From NCBI GenBank assembly GCA_023055355.1, contig JALJCS010000004.1, forward strand, positions 19,246,244 to 19,310,243: DNA of 64,000 bases, given 5' to 3'. Below the pieces are notes generated by a model, which was not told where the DNA came from, searched no databases, and saw only the letters and a program-made list of their open reading frames with translations. Both the position numbers and the translations under genes were made by a program. This document shows positions 60,350 through 64,000 of the stretch, piece after piece. How positions within the stretch are numbered: the stretch's first letter is position 1; the number at the start of each line of letters is the position of its first letter. The stretch is from Agelaius tricolor. Taxonomy: Eukaryota; Chordata; Aves; Passeriformes; Icteridae.

Positions 60350-62110
60350 TTTTTCTGCTCCAGTGGTTCCAGAACTGGACACAGAACTGGACACAGAACT
60401 TAGATGCAGTCTCACCAGACCTGAGTTGAATGACTGGATAATTTCCTGTATATTGCACTGGCAACGTTCTTCTGGATGCAGCCCAGAACAACATTGGCCT
60501 TTTTGGCCACCAGGGCACACTGCTGGCTCTTGGACAGCTTCTTGTCCACCAGGACCCCCAGGTCCTTCCCTGCAGAGCTGCTTTCCAGCAGCTCAACCCC
60601 CAGCCTGCATTGGTGCATTGTAACTGGCATTATTCCTCCCCAGGCACAGACCTTGCAGACTTGCTTTTGTTGAACTTCAGCCTGTCCAGCTCATGCTGAC
60701 AGTCAACACAGACATCTGCTGTAGCAGACACTGCTTCAGGTTTTGAATCATCAGCAAGTTTAGTGATTACACTCAGGTGACCATTATCCAGGTCACTGAC
60801 CACCTGGGAATACAGCTGTAGGCCTTCAACTTATCACAACCCCCTGAGCCTTGCCATGCAGCTAGTTCTCAAGCCACCTCTCTGTCACTCCTTTAACCCA
60901 CATTTCCTGAGCTCACCTGTGGGATGTTATGGAAGACAAGTGTCCAAAGCTTTGCTGAAGTTAAGACAACTTCCTACTGCTCTTCCCCCATCTACACAGT
61001 CATTCTAGCCTAGAAGTCTATCAGGTTGGTCAAGCAAGTTTTCCCCTTGGTGAATCCACATTGACTACTCCTGATAACCTCCTTTTTCTCCCTAAGTAAA
61101 TGACATCCAGGATAAGCTGTCCCATCACATTTCGAGGGATGCAGGTGAGACTGGCCTGTAATTTTCTGGATTCTTCTTCTTGCCATTTTTGAATACTAGA
61201 ATGACATAACTCCAATCTGCAGACAGCTCTCCTGTTCTCCGGACCTTTAAAAACTTATGGAAAATGGCTTGTCAATAACATCCACCAGCTTCCTCAGCCC
61301 TTGTGGGTGCATCCCATCAGGGCCTATGGATTTTCGGCTGTCAGGTTTGCCTGTATGATCTCCCAGTTGATCCTTCTTCATCACGGCAAAGTCTTCCTTT
61401 CTCCAGACTCTCTCTTGTATCTAGGGGCTGAGGTTCCTACAGGCCAGACTTAGCAGAAAAGGTTGAAGCAAAGAAGGCATTTAGTAACACTCTCTCTGTT
61501 TGTCACTAGGGCACACACCTCATTCAGCACTGAGCCACATCTTCCTGATTCTTTCATTTGCTACTGATGTACTTGAAGACAACTTGTGATTGCTGACATC
61601 CCTTGCCAGATTTAATTCCAAATGGACCTTCACCCCTTTTATCACATCCCTGCATACTCTAAAAACATTCCTATATTTTTCTCAAGTGGCCTGTCTCTTT
61701 TTCCATATTTTGTAAAATTGCTTCTTCAGTTTGAGTTTTGTCAGAACCTCCTTGCTCATCCATGCAGATCTCTTGCCTTCTTCACTTGATTTCTTGCTCA
61801 CAAGGGTGCAGTGATCTTGAGCTTGGAGGAAATTATGTTTGAATACTCACTATCATAGGCGCTCCTGCCCTCTATATCCCTAAGGACTAGGGATCTTACA
61901 AATAGGTTCTTGAGGAGGCCAAATTAAGTTCTTCCCAAATCCAGGATTGTAATCCTACTTATCCTGTTTCCACTGAGTAAGATCCTGAAGTCACCATATC
62001 ATAATCACTTCAGCCAAGGCTGTCCCAGTCTCCACATCCCACACCAGTCCTTCTTTGTCTGCTGTTTCAAGGTTCAGCAGCACCTCTTTTGTTGCTGGCT
62101 TCTACACCAC
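60350..62110 (-). mobile_element. CR1 LINE, 1.76-kb ORF2 fragment, both ends lost
   Basis: A minus-strand ORF2 segment. From its 3' side: SQQCALVAKKANVVLGCIQ-type sequence (complement of 60476-60540), the catalytic motif reading LADDSK (complement of 60741-60758) with both aspartates kept, and the central RT region complementary to 61030-61340. More upstream sequence follows, complementary to 61560-61800, containing the conserved block around 'catgcagatctcttgccttcttcacttgatttcttgctcac'. The usual 3' UTR and octamer tail are absent, so the copy was cut at its 3' side after insertion or is a rearranged fragment. Many stops break the frame. A 12-bp unit (AGAACTGGACAC) is tandemly repeated 2.5 times at 60371-60400. 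Confidence 0.93.
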
Positions 62111-64000
62111 CAAATGCTCTGGATGTATATATAAATATATATATGTGCTCTCAAATGTATATAAGCATACAGAATGCCTTAAGACAGGAAGAAATTAAGA
62201 TATAAAACTAATTGCCAAAAAGTCACCATGAATATGCCAAGCAAGTTTTTGAATGCTTGGCTTGTACTCAAGCATTCAATCACGGACTATTTTCTAGTCT
62301 TGTTTATAATTTTTTTTTTTAATTCTGGCTATCTCACAGATTTGCAGGTATTTCTAAATCTTGTTTTATCCCTCAAAATTATTTTTGTCACCTTTATGCT
62401 TGAAATTAATCTGAAACTATCAAAATCTTTCCCAAAAGGAGTTTTAAATTCAGTTATTACATTATGAAAACACCGTATCTTTGCAGCAATAATCATTGCC
62501 TCAGCAATAAAAGAAGACACACCAGAGACGCCAAAGGTTGTACACATGCAGCAATACTCTTTCATATCAGTTAAAAAAACCACCAAACAAACAAAATCCC
62601 CAAAAACACAGACAATAGACTTAATTTAGGGTCAATGAGTCTTTTTAGAATTTTTTTAAGATTCTTTCAAATTTTTTAATTGTTTTTTGAGTTTTTTAAG
62701 AAGTCTTGAAAAATAGATGTGACTGGATTAACCCAACTTGAAAACAGTGAACGTGATGACCTCGATCAGGGGGACAAAAATGAGCTACTTCACACACAAA
62801 ACACATATTAAAAACAGCTGCTATCATGTAAAGCATCCACTTACAGTCAGCAAGCAGTTTTTACCATAATTAATTTGAATGAGTGTTATGACTATGTAAA
62901 AATGTAGCTTGGTAACTCTTTTACTTTTATCAAGCATTTCAGGAGAAGTGAGAAGAGAATGTAAAACTTTTCCTATAAATTTATAAAAGACAGCTTCCTG
63001 TTGCTTTGTCTATCACTGTTGTGTATTTAGAGTTACAATATATGAAGTGTATATATTATTTGGAATCATCAGGGTTCTCCTGCACATGTTCTATTTTTCT
63101 AAGTAGGTCAAATCTGGTTTTTGCAGTTTAAACAATTTCCCTTTATATGGAAAAATCAATATTGATTTTAAATCAGGAAAAATAATATTTCTATGCACAA
63201 AATAGTGCTGAACATAGACATTTTGATTTAAAAAGAAAAAAAAACTGCCTAAATGAAAATAGCCAGTAAGTGAAGTATTTTATCCAAAATTATGTACTTA
63301 AATTTACCATTAGCCTTAGGTCTTAAGCAATATAGTACTAATGATAGAATACTGATTGTCTATAACACACTTTAAATAAGTGGAGCAAGACCTTTACCAA
63401 ATCCAAGTCTTGCAGAGTAATAGGGAGAAAAGTGCATTTTTCTAGCCTGTAGAAAATAAAAAATTCCTTTCTTTGAGGTTTCAAACCTTTCCAAAAGGGG
63501 AGTGAGTGTCAAAGACTTGGATTTATACAGCCACCAGCTCACACCTCTATTTGCTTGCACTCATACTAACACATTAGAGGATTTAACTGGCAACACCAAA
63601 TAGCTTTCTAACCATAGCATTGCTCCTCTCTCCCAAATTGGAAAAACAACCCCAGAAAACATGCTTATAGATTTCCCTGAGGAAAAAAGCATAGATGGGG
63701 AAAACAGAGAAATCAAGGCACTCCTTTGATTCCTGCCTATTGCACACAACTGAGAATCATGCTGAACAAACATTGAGCGTTGTTTTTGTTTGGTTTTTTG
63801 CTTGTTTGTTTTTAATGGAAGTTCAAATGTGTGCAGTGATCTCTGCCTGAAGCAGTTACTCATTTGTATTCCTGTCCAATAAAAGAGTAGCAATACCTCT
63901 AGAGGCAAATGTAACTGAAGTTGCTAGAATGGTCCAGGATGAGAACAAAAAATTAGATGCAAGCCCAAATAAAGACTCAAAACAACAGCACAGTCATTCA
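62111..64000. other. Gene-free AT-rich sequence
   Basis: No gene or interspersed repeat recognised. The longest open frame is 115 codons (63561-63908, minus), without a domain. A TATATA-rich patch lies at 62125-62147, and an 11-bp inverted repeat with a 9-base spacer at 62249-62279. Confidence 0.55.

Noticed and set aside
62249..62279. 11-bp inverted repeat as a terminator or hairpin RNA
   Set aside because: Arms this short are expected by chance at this scale, and a bacterial-type terminator is not relevant here.
63561..63908. 115-codon minus-strand open frame
   Set aside because: Contains a low-complexity Lys/Gln/Thr run from a simple AC-rich tract; no domain.

Overview
The window looks like non-coding nuclear DNA from a bird, most probably a passerine. 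The evidence is the repeat content: many CR1 LINE pieces with the family's characteristic 3' end (a run resembling ATTCTGTG repeats), a tRNA-Ile-derived SINE with a CR1-like tail of the TguSINE1 type known from zebra finch, and a decayed avian retroviral LTR. The DNA is AT-rich and CpG-poor, with scattered simple repeats. I found no credible protein-coding gene, rRNA, tRNA or CRISPR. No open frame exceeds 160 codons, and the longest one lies antisense to a CR1 copy. A gene desert or a very long intron would both fit.

Layout. Bases 1-21,100 are mostly unique AT-rich sequence, with a SINE (minus strand, about 6.88-7.01 kb), an (ATGA)12 microsatellite (12.83 kb), two small GC-richer islands (8.56-8.88 and 16.44-16.80 kb) and a minus-strand protein-like but stop-ridden stretch (17.3-18.7 kb). 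Bases 21,100-28,250 hold three CR1 pieces and a roughly 950-bp solo LTR. Bases 28,250-42,600 are largely unique, with one CR1, one possible LTR-like segment (35.2-35.8 kb) and a striking 33-bp-stem hairpin (41,744-41,814). Bases 42,600-56,100 contain a CR1 with an internal deletion (47.87-48.61 kb), a probable very old CR1 (about 54.1-54.4 kb) and a 19-bp perfect inverted repeat (53.85-53.91 kb). Bases 56,150-62,110 carry the two longest CR1 copies, one on each strand, both parts of ORF2 (reverse transcriptase) and both broken. The rest is unique AT-rich sequence.

No genes here work together as a system. The most interesting signals are three short, nearly perfect inverted repeats, one of them inside the LTR, which look like products of local template switching or, for the 41.7-kb one, a small-RNA hairpin. 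There are also a few candidate regulatory or conserved elements, including an exact RFX X-box. All repeat assignments come from recognising family sequence by eye and should be confirmed with a repeat-masking search.
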